Below are positions 53,242-62,400 of a stretch of DNA of 64,000 bases, piece by piece. Origin of the DNA: an uncultured Isoptericola sp. Its GTDB lineage: Bacteria; Actinomycetota; Actinomycetes; Actinomycetales; Cellulomonadaceae. The DNA lies in NCBI GenBank assembly GCA_947497265.1, contig CANMFP010000014.1:1-64000 (forward strand), given 5' to 3'. The position numbers were made by a program, and so were the translations under genes. The notes under the pieces were generated by a model. The model was not told the DNA's origin. It was given only the letters and a program-made list of their open reading frames with translations, and did no database searches. The first letter of the stretch is position 1. Each line of letters starts with the position of its first letter.

Positions 53242-55554
53242 GTGCGATCACGATCCTTGCGGCCCCGCAACGTCGCGGTGACCAGGCCCGTCGCCGTGGC
53301 GGCGACGCTGGCCCTGGCCGCCGTCCCCCTCGTGGGGGCCACGACCACCGCCTCGGCGGCGGAGCGGGTCGACAACCCGTTCGTCGGCGCCGACCAGTAC
53401 GTGAACTCCTACTGGTCCGAGAACGTCGTCGACGCGGCCGCGGAAGCCGGCGGCGACCTCGGCCAAGACATGCTCGCCGTCGCCGACACGCCCACCTCCG
53501 TGTGGATGGACCGCACCACGGCCATCGCGGGCAACGAGGACGGTCCCGGCCTGCGCCACCACCTCGACGCCGCGCTGGAGCAGCAGCAGGGCGACACCCC
53601 CCTGGTGTTCAACCTGGTGATCTACAACCTGCCGGGTCGCGACTGCTTCGCGCTCGCGTCCCAGGGGCTGGTCCCGGCCACGCCGGAAGGCATGGAGCAC
53701 TACAAGACCGAGTACGTCGACGTCATCGCCGACATGCTCGCCGAACCGCAGTACGCCGACCTGCGTGTCGTGGCGACCATCGAGCCGGACTCCCTGCCGA
53801 ACCTCGTCACCAACACCTCCGAACCCGCCTGCCAGACGGCGGCGCCGTACTACCGCGAGGGCGTCGCCTACACCCTCGACCGGCTGTACGAGGCCGGGAA
53901 CGTGTACTCCTACATCGACGCCGCCCACGCGGGCTGGCTCGGCTGGGAGTCGAACGCCGGACCGGCCGCCCAGGTGTTCGCCGAGGTCGTGGAGTCCACG
54001 GAGCACGGCTACGACACCGTCACCGGGTTCGTCACCAACACGGCGAACTCGACGCCGTTGCGCGAGCCGTTCCTCGACGACGTGAACTTCACCAGCGGCA
54101 CGTTCGTGCGCCAGGCGGACTTCTACGAGTGGAACACGGACTTCGACGAGCTCGACTGGACGGAGCACCTCTACGACGAGGTGACCGCCGCCGGGTTCCC
54201 CTCCGACATCGGCATGCTCATCGACACGTCCCGCAACGGCTGGGGCGGCCCCGACCGGCCCACCGCCGAGAGCACCTCGACGGACCTCGACACCTACGTC
54301 GACGAGTCGCGGGCCGACCGCCGCAACCACCGCGGCGCCTGGTGCAACCCGGACGGCGCCGGCCTCGGCGAGCGCCCGACGGTCAGCCCGACCGACAACG
54401 CCGGTTCGCACCTGCACGCCTATGTGTGGGTCAAGCCCCCGGGCGAGTCGGACGGCAACTCCGAGCCGGTCGACAACGACCAGGGCAAGGGCTTCGACCG
54501 GATGTGCGACCCGACCTACTCGGAGCAGGACCGCCTCGGCGGGAACCTCACGGGCGCCCTGCCGAACGCCCCGGTGGCGGGCCAGTGGTTCCAGGACCAG
54601 TTCGAGATGCTGGTGGCGAACGCGTACCCGCCGATCGACGGCGGCACCGTCGACCCCGACACCGAGGCGCCGACGGCGCCCGGCAACGTCGAGGCCACGG
54701 GCACCACGAGCACGTCGGTCGACCTGTCCTGGGACGCCTCGAGCGACGACACCGGTGTGACGCGGTACACGGTCCTCGTCGACGGTGAGACGGCCGGGAC
54801 GAGCGCGACGACGTCGCACACCCTCACCGGGCTGACGCCGTCGTCCACCTACGAGGTGACCGTCACCGCGCGCGACGCGGCCGGCAACACCTCGGCCGCG
54901 TCCGCACCTGTCACGGTGACGACCGACGAGGCCACGGGTGGCGAGGACACGCAGGCACCCACCGTGCCGACCGGCCTCGCCGCGGGCGACGTGACGTCGT
55001 CGTCGGTGGAGCTCACCTGGGACGCCGCCAGCGACGACACGGGCGTGGCCGGCTACCTGGTGCACCGCGACGGCGACGAGGTCGCCGACGTGTCGGGAAC
55101 CTCCGCCACGGACTCCGGCCTCGATGCGGGCACCGCGTACTCCTACACGGTGACCGCGTACGACGCGGCCGGCAACACCTCGGCGGCCTCGACGGCCCTG
55201 TCGGTGACCACCGAGGAGGGTGGGACCACCCCGGCCGGCGACTGCACCGTCGACTACTCGGTGAACTCCTGGAACTCCGGGTTCACCGGGTCCTTCGTGG
55301 TGACGAACGACTCCGACGCCGCGATCGACGGCTGGGAGCTCACGTTCACCTTCGCCGACGGCCAGACCATCGACCAGATCTGGTCCGCACAGGCCTCGCA
55401 GAGCGGGTCCGCGGTGACGATCACGCCGGCGGCGTGGTCGACGACGATCGCGGCCGGCGGGTCGGTGACGTTCGGCTTCAACGGGTCGCACTCCGGCACC
55501 AACACGGCACCGGACGACTTCGCCCTCGACGGCGTGGCCTGCGACATCGCCTGA
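53242..55554 (+). CDS. GH6 exo-cellobiohydrolase with two FN3 and CBM2
   Basis: This 770-aa secreted cellulase acts from non-reducing ends, complementing GH48. The signal peptide ends around TASA/AERV near residue 40. The GH6 domain (about 45-475) has the general acid Asp in TIEPDSLPNLV near 188 and the HAGWLGW motif near 232. Two FN3 modules (about 480-565, 575-660) precede the CBM2 (about 668-770). The domain order is that of Cellulomonas CbhA-type enzymes. GTG follows GGAGGATCCC. Hairpins follow the stop, before GH10. Confidence 0.95.
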   Translation: MRSRSLRPRNVAVTRPVAVAATLALAAVPLVGATTTASAAERVDNPFVGADQYVNSYWSENVVDAAAEAGGDLGQDMLAVADTPTSVWMDRTTAIAGNEDGPGLRHHLDAALEQQQGDTPLVFNLVIYNLPGRDCFALASQGLVPATPEGMEHYKTEYVDVIADMLAEPQYADLRVVATIEPDSLPNLVTNTSEPACQTAAPYYREGVAYTLDRLYEAGNVYSYIDAAHAGWLGWESNAGPAAQVFAEVVESTEHGYDTVTGFVTNTANSTPLREPFLDDVNFTSGTFVRQADFYEWNTDFDELDWTEHLYDEVTAAGFPSDIGMLIDTSRNGWGGPDRPTAESTSTDLDTYVDESRADRRNHRGAWCNPDGAGLGERPTVSPTDNAGSHLHAYVWVKPPGESDGNSEPVDNDQGKGFDRMCDPTYSEQDRLGGNLTGALPNAPVAGQWFQDQFEMLVANAYPPIDGGTVDPDTEAPTAPGNVEATGTTSTSVDLSWDASSDDTGVTRYTVLVDGETAGTSATTSHTLTGLTPSSTYEVTVTARDAAGNTSAASAPVTVTTDEATGGEDTQAPTVPTGLAAGDVTSSSVELTWDAASDDTGVAGYLVHRDGDEVADVSGTSATDSGLDAGTAYSYTVTAYDAAGNTSAASTALSVTTEEGGTTPAGDCTVDYSVNSWNSGFTGSFVVTNDSDAAIDGWELTFTFADGQTIDQIWSAQASQSGSAVTITPAAWSTTIAAGGSVTFGFNGSHSGTNTAPDDFALDGVACDIA

Positions 55555-55558
55555 CCCC

Positions 55559-55584
55559 GCGGGGGCGGCTCCGGCCGCCCCCGC
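55559..55584 (+). terminator. First hairpin between GH6 and GH10
   Basis: GGGGGCGG at 55561-55568 pairs with CCGCCCCC at 55575-55582, extended by two more pairs. It lies just after the GH6 stop. Confidence 0.65.
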
Positions 55585-55592
55585 CCCCGTTC

Positions 55593-55625
55593 TCCGCGGC
55601 CGGGGTTTCGTACCCCGGCCGCGGA
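55593..55625 (+). terminator. Second hairpin between GH6 and GH10
   Basis: TCCGCGGCCGGGG at 55593-55605 pairs perfectly with CCCCGGCCGCGGA at 55613-55625. It ends 15 bp before the GH10 ribosome site. It may terminate, or stabilise and process, the GH6-GH10 transcript. Confidence 0.65.
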
Positions 55626-55649
55626 TTCCACCTTCTTCTCGGAGGAACC

Positions 55650-57104
55650 ATGCGATCCCGTCCAGAAAACGATATCGACCGGCGCGCGCGCCGCACGACC
55701 GCCGCGGTCTCCACCGTGGCCCTGGCCGGCGGTGCCTTGCTCGCCGGGGGCATGCTGCTCAGTCCGGCGCAGGCGGCCGAACCCGTCTACGAGCCCCTCC
55801 GCGACGCCGCGGAGCGCCAGGGCGTCACGCTCGGCTTCGCCCTGACGCCCGGGCACCTGAACCAGCCCGGCTACCGGGAGATCGCCGAGCGCGAGTTCGA
55901 CCTCGTCGTCGCGGAGAACGCGATGAAGTGGGACGCCACGGAACCCAGCCAGGGCAGCTTCAGCTGGGGCCAGGCCGACCAGGTGGTGGACTTCGCCGCC
56001 GCGCAGGACGCCGACCTCTACGGCCACACCCTCGTCTGGCACTCCCAGCTGCCCGGCTGGGCCGAGAGCATCTCCGACCCCGCCCGCCTGCGCGACGCGA
56101 TGTACGACCACATCGACGCCGTGGCCGGCCGGTACGCCGACGACGTGGACTCCTGGGACGTCGTCAACGAGATGTGGGAGGGGGACGGCAGCCGGCGCCA
56201 GAGCGTCTTCCAGCGGGTGCTCGGCGACGGGTACATCGCCGACGCCCTGACCCGGGCCCGCCAGGCCGCGCCCGACGCCGACCTCTGCCTGAACGACTAC
56301 AGCACGGACGGCATCAACGCGAAGTCGACGGCGATGTACAACCTGGTGGCCGACCTCCTCGCCGACGGCGTCCCGATCGACTGCGTGGGCTTCCAGTCGC
56401 ACCTCATCGTGGGGCAGGTGCCGAGCAGCTACCAGCAGAACCTGCAGCGGTTCGCCGACCTCGGCGTCGACGTCCGCATCACCGAGCTGGACATCCGGAT
56501 GAACGTCCCGGCCTCGCAGAACGACCTGACCCGGCAGGCGCAGGACTACCGCACGGTGGTCGAGGCGTGCCTCGCCGTCGACCGCTGCACCGGCGTGACC
56601 GTGTGGGGCATCGACGACGGCCACTCCTGGGTGCCCGACGTGTTCCCCGGCGAGGGCGCGGCGCTTCCGTGGGACGCGCAGTACCAGGCCAAGCCCGCCT
56701 ACTCCGCGATCGCCGAGGCGCTCGGTGCGCAGGTCGAGGGCGACCCCGACCCGGACCCGACCGACCCAGGCGACCCCGGTGACCCGGGCGACGCCGCGTG
56801 CGAGGTGACCTGGACGAACGCCGGCTGGGACACCGGGTACACCGGCACGGTCGTCCTGACGAACACCGGCGACGCCGCCTGGTCGTCCTGGACGCTCACG
56901 GCCGACCTGCCGGCCGGGCAGACGCTGACGAACGGCTGGTCCGCCGACTGGTCGCAGTCCGGCGCGACGCTGACCGCCCGGAATGCCGCATGGAACGGCT
57001 CGGTGCCCGCGGGCGGCTCGGTACAGATCGGCTACAACGCCACGCACGGCGGCAGCAGCGCGGTGCCGACGCAGTACACGGTCAACGGCGCCGACTGCGC
57101 CTGA
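55650..57104 (+). CDS. GH10 endo-xylanase with CBM2
   Basis: This 484-aa secreted beta-1,4-xylanase has a signal peptide (residues 1-43, ending SPAQA, with RRARR near the start, possibly Tat). The GH10 domain (about 44-355) has the acid/base Glu in DVVNEMWEG near 171 and the nucleophile Glu in ITELDIR near 277. A Asp/Pro/Gly linker (about 360-380) leads to the CBM2. It hydrolyses xylan, and some GH10 enzymes also act on cellobiosides (Cex-like). ATG follows GGAGGAACC. It has no box A or B of its own, so may read through from GH6. Confidence 0.95.
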   Translation: MRSRPENDIDRRARRTTAAVSTVALAGGALLAGGMLLSPAQAAEPVYEPLRDAAERQGVTLGFALTPGHLNQPGYREIAEREFDLVVAENAMKWDATEPSQGSFSWGQADQVVDFAAAQDADLYGHTLVWHSQLPGWAESISDPARLRDAMYDHIDAVAGRYADDVDSWDVVNEMWEGDGSRRQSVFQRVLGDGYIADALTRARQAAPDADLCLNDYSTDGINAKSTAMYNLVADLLADGVPIDCVGFQSHLIVGQVPSSYQQNLQRFADLGVDVRITELDIRMNVPASQNDLTRQAQDYRTVVEACLAVDRCTGVTVWGIDDGHSWVPDVFPGEGAALPWDAQYQAKPAYSAIAEALGAQVEGDPDPDPTDPGDPGDPGDAACEVTWTNAGWDTGYTGTVVLTNTGDAAWSSWTLTADLPAGQTLTNGWSADWSQSGATLTARNAAWNGSVPAGGSVQIGYNATHGGSSAVPTQYTVNGADCA

Positions 57105-57120
57105 CGCCGTCCGCCTCGCC

Positions 57121-57174
57121 GTGGGGACGAGACCCGCGGGCCTCCTGAGGAGGTCCTGCCGGTCTCGTCCCCAC
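57121..57174 (+). terminator. Terminator after GH10
   Basis: GTGGGGACGAGACC at 57121-57134 pairs perfectly with GGTCTCGTCCCCAC at 57161-57174, with an inner CCTCC/GGAGG pairing. It separates GH10 from the GH74 promoter. Confidence 0.75.
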
Positions 57175-57186
57175 AGCCGTGTGCGG

Positions 57187-57199
57187 CCCTAAACGTTTC
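57187..57199 (+). promoter_or_regulatory. Box A upstream of GH74
   Basis: CCCTAAACGTTTC, identical to the sites at 49298 (minus strand) and 53125. It lies 128 bp before the GH74 start. Confidence 0.7.
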
Positions 57200-57223
57200 T
57201 CACGGCGGGTGCACCCTGCCCAT

Positions 57224-57239
57224 GTCGAAGCGCTTCGAC
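57224..57239. promoter_or_regulatory. Box B-like perfect palindrome upstream of GH74
   Basis: GTCGAAGCGCTTCGAC is a perfect 16-bp palindrome that shares the AGCGCT core with TGGGAGCGCTCCCA. It lies 24 bp after box A and 88 bp before the GH74 start. Confidence 0.65.
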
Positions 57240-57326
57240 TAGCCTGCGGCAGGACACGACGACGTGTCGCCCGGGCCGGACCACCGGTCGCGGCCCGGTC
57301 CGTCCGCACCGAGGAGTGAGAATCGG

Positions 57327-60056
57327 ATGAGACTTCGACCAGCGGTCGCCGTGCTGGCGGCCACCGGACTCGTGGCCACGGGGGTGGGAGTCGCCGTCGC
57401 GCAGACGCCCGCAGCACCGCTCCCCCACACCCCGCAGAGCGTCGCCGACGACTACGACTGGGGAAACGTCGAGATGGTCGGTGGCGGGTTCGTCCCCGGC
57501 ATCGTGTTCAACGAGTCCGAGCCCGGCCTCGTCTACGCGCGCACCGACGTCGGCGGCGCCTACCGGCTCGACCAGGCCACCCAGCGCTGGGTCCCGCTGC
57601 TCGACCACGTCGGCTGGGACGACTGGGGGCACTCCGGCGTGCTGTCGCTGGCCACGGACCCCGTCGACCCGGACAACGTCTACGTCATGGCAGGGTCCTA
57701 CACGAACTCCTGGGACCCGAACAACGGTGCCGTCCTGCGTTCGTCAGACCGCGGCGAGACCTGGTCCCGGACCGACCTGCCGTTCCAGGTCGGCGGGAAC
57801 ATGCCCGGCCGCGGCATGGGCGAGCGCCTGATGGTGGACCCGAACGACAGCTCGGTGCTCTACCTGGGCACGGAGGGCGGCAACGGCCTGTGGCGGTCCA
57901 CCGACTCCGGTGCCACCTGGTCCGAGGTCACCAGCTTCCCGAACCCCGGCAACTACGTCGCCGACCCCGACGGCGGCGAGTACAGCGACAGCATCCAGGG
58001 CGTCGTGTGGACGGTCTTCGACCCGTCGTCGGGCACGCCGGGAGAGCCGACGCCGACGATCTACGTCGGCGTGGCCGACAAGGAGAACAACGTCTACCGC
58101 TCCACCGACGCCGGCGAGACGTGGGAACGGGTCCCGGGCCAGCCCACGGGGTTCATCCCCCACAAGGCAGAGCTGGACCACACCTCCGGCCAGCTCTACG
58201 TGGCGACGTCGGACACCGGCGGCCCGTACGACGGCGGCTCCGGCGACGTGTGGCGACTGGACACCGCCACGGACGAGTGGAGCCGGATCAGCCCCGTGCC
58301 CTCCGACGACGCGGACGCCTACTTCGGCTACTCCGGCCTGACGATCGACCGCCAGGACCCCGACACGATCATGGTCGTCTCCCAGCTCTCCTGGTTCCCC
58401 GACAACCAGGTGTTCCGGTCCACGGACCGCGGCGAGACCTGGACGCAGATCTGGGACTGGACCAGCTATCCCGAACGGTCGAAGCGCTACGACCTCGACA
58501 TCTCCGGAGCTCCCTGGCTCGACTTCGGCGGCACCTCCCAGCCGCCCGAGGACAGCCCCAAGCTCGGCTGGATGACCGAGAGCTTCGAGATCGACCCGTT
58601 CGACTCCGACCGCTTCCTGTACGGCACCGGCGCCACGATCTACGGCGGCGAGAACCTCACCGCGTGGGACGACGGCGGCACCGTCGACATCTCCGTCAGG
58701 GCGCAGGGCGTCGAGGAGACCGCCATCCAGGACCTGGTCGCTCCGCCCGGACCCGTCGAGCTCGTCTCGGGGATGTACGACATCGGTGGCTTCGTGCACC
58801 ACGACATCTCCCAGGTGCCGAGCGACTTCTACACCCAGCCCTTCCAGAGCGGCGTGCTGAGCGTCGACGTCGCGTGGCAGGACCCGGCCACGATGGTGCG
58901 CGCCGGTGAGGGCGGCGACGACCTGCTCGGCGTCTCGACCTCGGGCGGCGACTCGTGGTGGGCCGCGCAGCAGCCGGCCGGTGCCACCGGCCCCGGCAAC
59001 GTGGCGATGGCCGCCGACGGCTCGGCGATCGTGTGGAGCCCTGACGGCACCGGCGTGCACGTCTCGACGTCGCTGGGGTCGTCGTGGACACCCGCGACCG
59101 GCGTGCCCGACGGCGCCACCGTGCGCGCCGACCGTGAGGACCCGTCGGTCTTCTACGCGCTGTCCGGCGGCACCTTCTACACCTCGCACGACGGCGGCGC
59201 GAGCTTCACGGCGTCGTCCGCCACAGGGCTGCCCGACGCCGGACGGCACCATGTGGAAGCCGTGCCCGGCCACGCGGGGCACGTGTGGGTCGCCGGCGGC
59301 GAGACCGACGGCATCTACGGCATGTGGCGCTCGACCGACCACGGCGAGACGTTCGAGCCCGTCGCCGGCGTCGACGAGGGCGACACGATCGGCTTCGGCA
59401 GGGCCGCCGACGGCCGCGACCACCCCGCCGTGTACACGTCCAGCAAGATCGACGGAGTCCGGGGGATCTTCCGGTCCGACGACGCAGGGGCCACCTGGGT
59501 CCGGATCAACGACGATGATCACCAGTACGCCTGGACGGGCGGCGCCATCAGCGGCGACCCGGACGTCTACGGGCGGGTCTACGTCGGCACCAACGGGCGC
59601 GGCATCGTCGTCGGAGAGTTCGGCGGGACGCAGCCGGAGCCGACTCCGGACCCCACGGAACCGGACCCCGACCCGTCGGACCCGGAGCCCACCCCCGATC
59701 CGACAGAGCCCGACCCTGACCCGACCGAGGACCCGGGCGAGGCGTCCTGCGCGGCGGACTACGCCGTCGTCGGCCAGTGGCAGGGCGGCTTCCAAGGCGC
59801 GGTGACCCTGACCAACACCGGTGACGAGCCCCTCGCCCCCTGGGAGCTCTCCTGGGACTTCACCGGCGGCGAGACCGTCGCCCAGTCCTGGGGCGGCGAC
59901 CTCACCCAGACCGGCGCGCACGTCACCGTCACCGGCCCGGCGTGGCAGACCGACCTCGCACCCGGGCGGTCCGTCTCCGTCGGCTTCATCGGCGCCGGCG
60001 ACCCCGCCGAGGTGACCGGCCTGTCCGCCCACGGCGCACCCTGCACCACCAGCTGA
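57327..60056 (+). CDS. GH74 xyloglucanase with CBM2
   Basis: This 909-aa secreted enzyme hydrolyses xyloglucan, exposing cellulose to the other enzymes. After a signal peptide (about 1-30) come two seven-bladed propellers (about 40-760) with many BNR-type motifs (RSTDSGATW, RSTDAGETW, RSTDRGETW). Catalytic Asp candidates lie in YARTDVGGAY near residue 72 and TAIQDLVAPP near 470. A linker of PEPTPDPTEPDPD type repeats (about 770-808) leads to the CBM2 (about 809-909). ATG at 57327; GAGGAG is 11 nt upstream. Box A and a box B palindrome lie in front. Confidence 0.94.
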   Translation: MRLRPAVAVLAATGLVATGVGVAVAQTPAAPLPHTPQSVADDYDWGNVEMVGGGFVPGIVFNESEPGLVYARTDVGGAYRLDQATQRWVPLLDHVGWDDWGHSGVLSLATDPVDPDNVYVMAGSYTNSWDPNNGAVLRSSDRGETWSRTDLPFQVGGNMPGRGMGERLMVDPNDSSVLYLGTEGGNGLWRSTDSGATWSEVTSFPNPGNYVADPDGGEYSDSIQGVVWTVFDPSSGTPGEPTPTIYVGVADKENNVYRSTDAGETWERVPGQPTGFIPHKAELDHTSGQLYVATSDTGGPYDGGSGDVWRLDTATDEWSRISPVPSDDADAYFGYSGLTIDRQDPDTIMVVSQLSWFPDNQVFRSTDRGETWTQIWDWTSYPERSKRYDLDISGAPWLDFGGTSQPPEDSPKLGWMTESFEIDPFDSDRFLYGTGATIYGGENLTAWDDGGTVDISVRAQGVEETAIQDLVAPPGPVELVSGMYDIGGFVHHDISQVPSDFYTQPFQSGVLSVDVAWQDPATMVRAGEGGDDLLGVSTSGGDSWWAAQQPAGATGPGNVAMAADGSAIVWSPDGTGVHVSTSLGSSWTPATGVPDGATVRADREDPSVFYALSGGTFYTSHDGGASFTASSATGLPDAGRHHVEAVPGHAGHVWVAGGETDGIYGMWRSTDHGETFEPVAGVDEGDTIGFGRAADGRDHPAVYTSSKIDGVRGIFRSDDAGATWVRINDDDHQYAWTGGAISGDPDVYGRVYVGTNGRGIVVGEFGGTQPEPTPDPTEPDPDPSDPEPTPDPTEPDPDPTEDPGEASCAADYAVVGQWQGGFQGAVTLTNTGDEPLAPWELSWDFTGGETVAQSWGGDLTQTGAHVTVTGPAWQTDLAPGRSVSVGFIGAGDPAEVTGLSAHGAPCTTS

Positions 60057-60064
60057 CCCCGGGG

Positions 60065-60146
60065 CGAGCGTTGTGGGCGCGATTTCTGGCCCGTTTGGTC
60101 CGTTATATCGGACTTCAGGGCCCAGAAATCGCGCCCACAACGCTCG
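60065..60146. terminator. Long hairpin after GH74
   Basis: CGAGCGTTGTGGGCGCGATT plus TCTGG at the left pair with their exact complement at the right (25 bp), and an inner CCC/GGG, GTCCG/CGGAC extension continues around a loop near TTATAT. The 82-nt structure lies between GH74 and the convergent thioesterase. It is far longer than a terminator needs, so may be a dispersed repeat. Confidence 0.7.
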
Positions 60147-60164
60147 ACGAGTGGCGGTGAGAGG

Positions 60165-60671
60165 TCAGCGGCGGCGCCGGAAGACGATCGGGTCCCCCGC
60201 GAACTCCCCGAACACCGCCCGCTCGTCGGCCGTCAACCGGCGCGGCCGCCCCTCCACCGCGTCCAGGATCACGATCGTCGTCACCGCCCGCGTGTAGGGC
60301 TGCCCGCCCGACGCCGGCCCGGTGCGCGGAAAGCCCCCGCGCGCCCCGTCATAGACCTCGTAGCAGACCTCGAGCGAGGCCCCGCCGATCGCCCCGATCC
60401 ACATCTCGACGCGCACCGGGTCGCGCGAGAACTCCAGCGGCCGCAGGTACTCGATCTGCTGCCCCGCCACCAACGTGTGCGACGTCGCGTGCGGGCCCGT
60501 GTCCAGGATCGCCGTCGGCCACGGGTCCTCCGCCTCCGGGTGCCGCCAGAACGCCGTGATCCGGGCATCCTCCAGGAGCCGGAACATCGCGACGTTGTTG
60601 ACGTGCTGGTAGGCGTCCAGATCCGACCAGCGCAGCGAGACGGGGACGTGCAGACGATTCATGCCAGGCAT
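60165..60671 (-). CDS. Acyl-CoA thioesterase (4HBT hot-dog)
   Basis: This 168-aa hot-dog protein of the 4-hydroxybenzoyl-CoA thioesterase type has LRWSDLDAYQHVNNVAMFRLLEDAR near residue 12 (catalytic Asp and HVNN), the usual start of the domain. The substrate acyl-CoA cannot be predicted. Start ATG at 60671; the ATG at 60662 (MNRLHV) is an equal choice, as neither has a good ribosome site. It lies 46 bp downstream of the GTPase gene on the same strand. Confidence 0.85.
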   Translation of the reverse strand: MPGMNRLHVPVSLRWSDLDAYQHVNNVAMFRLLEDARITAFWRHPEAEDPWPTAILDTGPHATSHTLVAGQQIEYLRPLEFSRDPVRVEMWIGAIGGASLEVCYEVYDGARGGFPRTGPASGGQPYTRAVTTIVILDAVEGRPRRLTADERAVFGEFAGDPIVFRRRR

Positions 60672-60717
60672 CGTCGCACGGTCGGGCAGCCCGCCCGACG
60701 CCGGCCCGGGCCGAGAC

Positions 60718-62400
60718 TCACCCCGCCGCCGTCGACGCGTGCTCCCGGCACGACGCCAACGCGGCCATCTCCCCCGCGACCGGCTCACGCACCTGCTCGC
60801 GCGCCACCGCCTCCACCGACGCCCGCAGACGGCGGCGCACGCGCCCCGCCCGACGCCGCGCGCCCAGCGCCGCCAGCGGCCGGGAGACCAGCGCCACGAG
60901 GAGACCGCCGAGGACTCCGCCGAGCGCGAGCACCGTGGCCCACGGCACGTCGAACGCGCCACCGCCCCACCGTGCGAAGTCGAACGTCAGCACCGGCATG
61001 AGGAGCTCCGGGAGCTGGAAGTAGCGCAGCGCCGCCGCGACCCCCAGCCACAGCAGCCCCACCACCGCGGATGCCAGCAGCAGCCACTGCAGCATCCCGA
61101 CCGCTCGCCACCAGAGCGGCCGCCGCGCCTCCTCCAGCCGCGTCGACGCGACGGCCTGGTCGAGCGTGTCCGGCAGGCGGTCGACCGCCTCGGTGCCCCG
61201 GTTCCGTGCGGCCAGCACCCAGGCGTCCGGAGCCCCGGCGGTGACCTGGTCGATGTACCCCCGCACCGCCGTCGCCGCGGCGGCCCGCACGCTCGGGCGC
61301 GTCTGCGGCAGCGACGTGCGCGCCAGGTCCGGCCGGTCGACCGGGACCCGCACCTGGTCGCCGCGCAGGCCGAGTCGACGGAGCGGGTCCTTGCGGGCGC
61401 GGGCGATCCAGCGCGTCACCGGCCAGCCGGTCGCCAGGTGCGCGTCCCGCCGCGCCGCTCTGCGGACCGCGTCCACCACCGTGGTGGCGCCGGCCGCCTC
61501 CTCCAGGGCGTCGACCAGCGTGCCGTGCGCCCGGTCGGCGGCACGCGCCGGAGGCGCCTGCCCGCACTCGTCCACCACGCGTCGGGCGACGGCCCGCATG
61601 TCCCCGGCCAGGCGGGCCGTCGAGGCCTCCCGCCGTCGGGCCGCGTCCGCGAGCAGCCCGCGCAGCCGGTCGACGCCCTGACCCGTCCGCGCCGACAACC
61701 CGAGCACGCGCGCCCCGGAGAGCCCGTCGGCGGCCACGAGCCGACGCAGGTCCGCCAGGATCGCGTCCGCCTCCTCGGGCGCCAGCCGATCGATCTGGTT
61801 GAGGGCCACGACGACGACGTCGGCGCGCCCGGCCAGCGGGCGCAGGTATCGCTCGTGCAGGGCCGCGTCGGCGTACTTCTGCGGGTCCACCACCCAGACC
61901 AGCAGGTCGGCGCGCTCCACCAGCCGCTCCGCACGGACCCGGTGCTCGACCACCACCGAGTCGTGGTCGGGCAGGTCGAGGAGCACCAGGCCGGTCGAGA
62001 TCCCGGCCGGGGGCCGGGCCCGCCGCAGCAGGCCCGTCCCCTTGCCCGTCGACGTGTCGGCGTCGGCCTCCATCGCGTGCCGGCGTGGCACCTCCAGCCA
62101 GTCCAGCAGCTCGTCGGCGCCCTCGCCCCACACTGCCGCCGACGCGTGCGACGTCGTCGGCCGCTGCACGCCCGGCTCGGCCAGGTCGGTGCCGGCCACG
62201 GCGTTGAGCACGGAGGACTTTCCCGACCCCGTGGCACCCGCGAGCGCCGCCACCGTGTGCTCCGCGCTGAGGCCGCCGCGCTCCCGGGCGCGCTCGACGA
62301 CGCGGTGCGCCTCGTCCGCCAGCTCGGGGTCCAGCCGCCCGGCACCGGCCGCGACCGCCTGCTCCAGCGCCGCGGTGCGGGTGGCGAGATCCGGCTTCAT
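60718..62400 (-). CDS. Dynamin-like GTPase (second of pair)
   Basis: This 560-aa protein has a GTPase domain with G1 GATGSGKSS near residue 54, a Thr-rich G2 region, G3 DLPDHDS near 141 and G4 NQID near 200, then helical segments and two or three C-terminal membrane segments (about 430-510). This is the membrane-associated YfjP/dynamin-like class. Such GTPases often occur in pairs and remodel or guard membranes. Its start overlaps the stop of the partner gene (ATGA), supporting a heteromeric complex. Confidence 0.85.
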   Translation of the reverse strand: MKPDLATRTAALEQAVAAGAGRLDPELADEAHRVVERARERGGLSAEHTVAALAGATGSGKSSVLNAVAGTDLAEPGVQRPTTSHASAAVWGEGADELLDWLEVPRRHAMEADADTSTGKGTGLLRRARPPAGISTGLVLLDLPDHDSVVVEHRVRAERLVERADLLVWVVDPQKYADAALHERYLRPLAGRADVVVVALNQIDRLAPEEADAILADLRRLVAADGLSGARVLGLSARTGQGVDRLRGLLADAARRREASTARLAGDMRAVARRVVDECGQAPPARAADRAHGTLVDALEEAAGATTVVDAVRRAARRDAHLATGWPVTRWIARARKDPLRRLGLRGDQVRVPVDRPDLARTSLPQTRPSVRAAAATAVRGYIDQVTAGAPDAWVLAARNRGTEAVDRLPDTLDQAVASTRLEEARRPLWWRAVGMLQWLLLASAVVGLLWLGVAAALRYFQLPELLMPVLTFDFARWGGGAFDVPWATVLALGGVLGGLLVALVSRPLAALGARRRAGRVRRRLRASVEAVAREQVREPVAGEMAALASCREHASTAAG

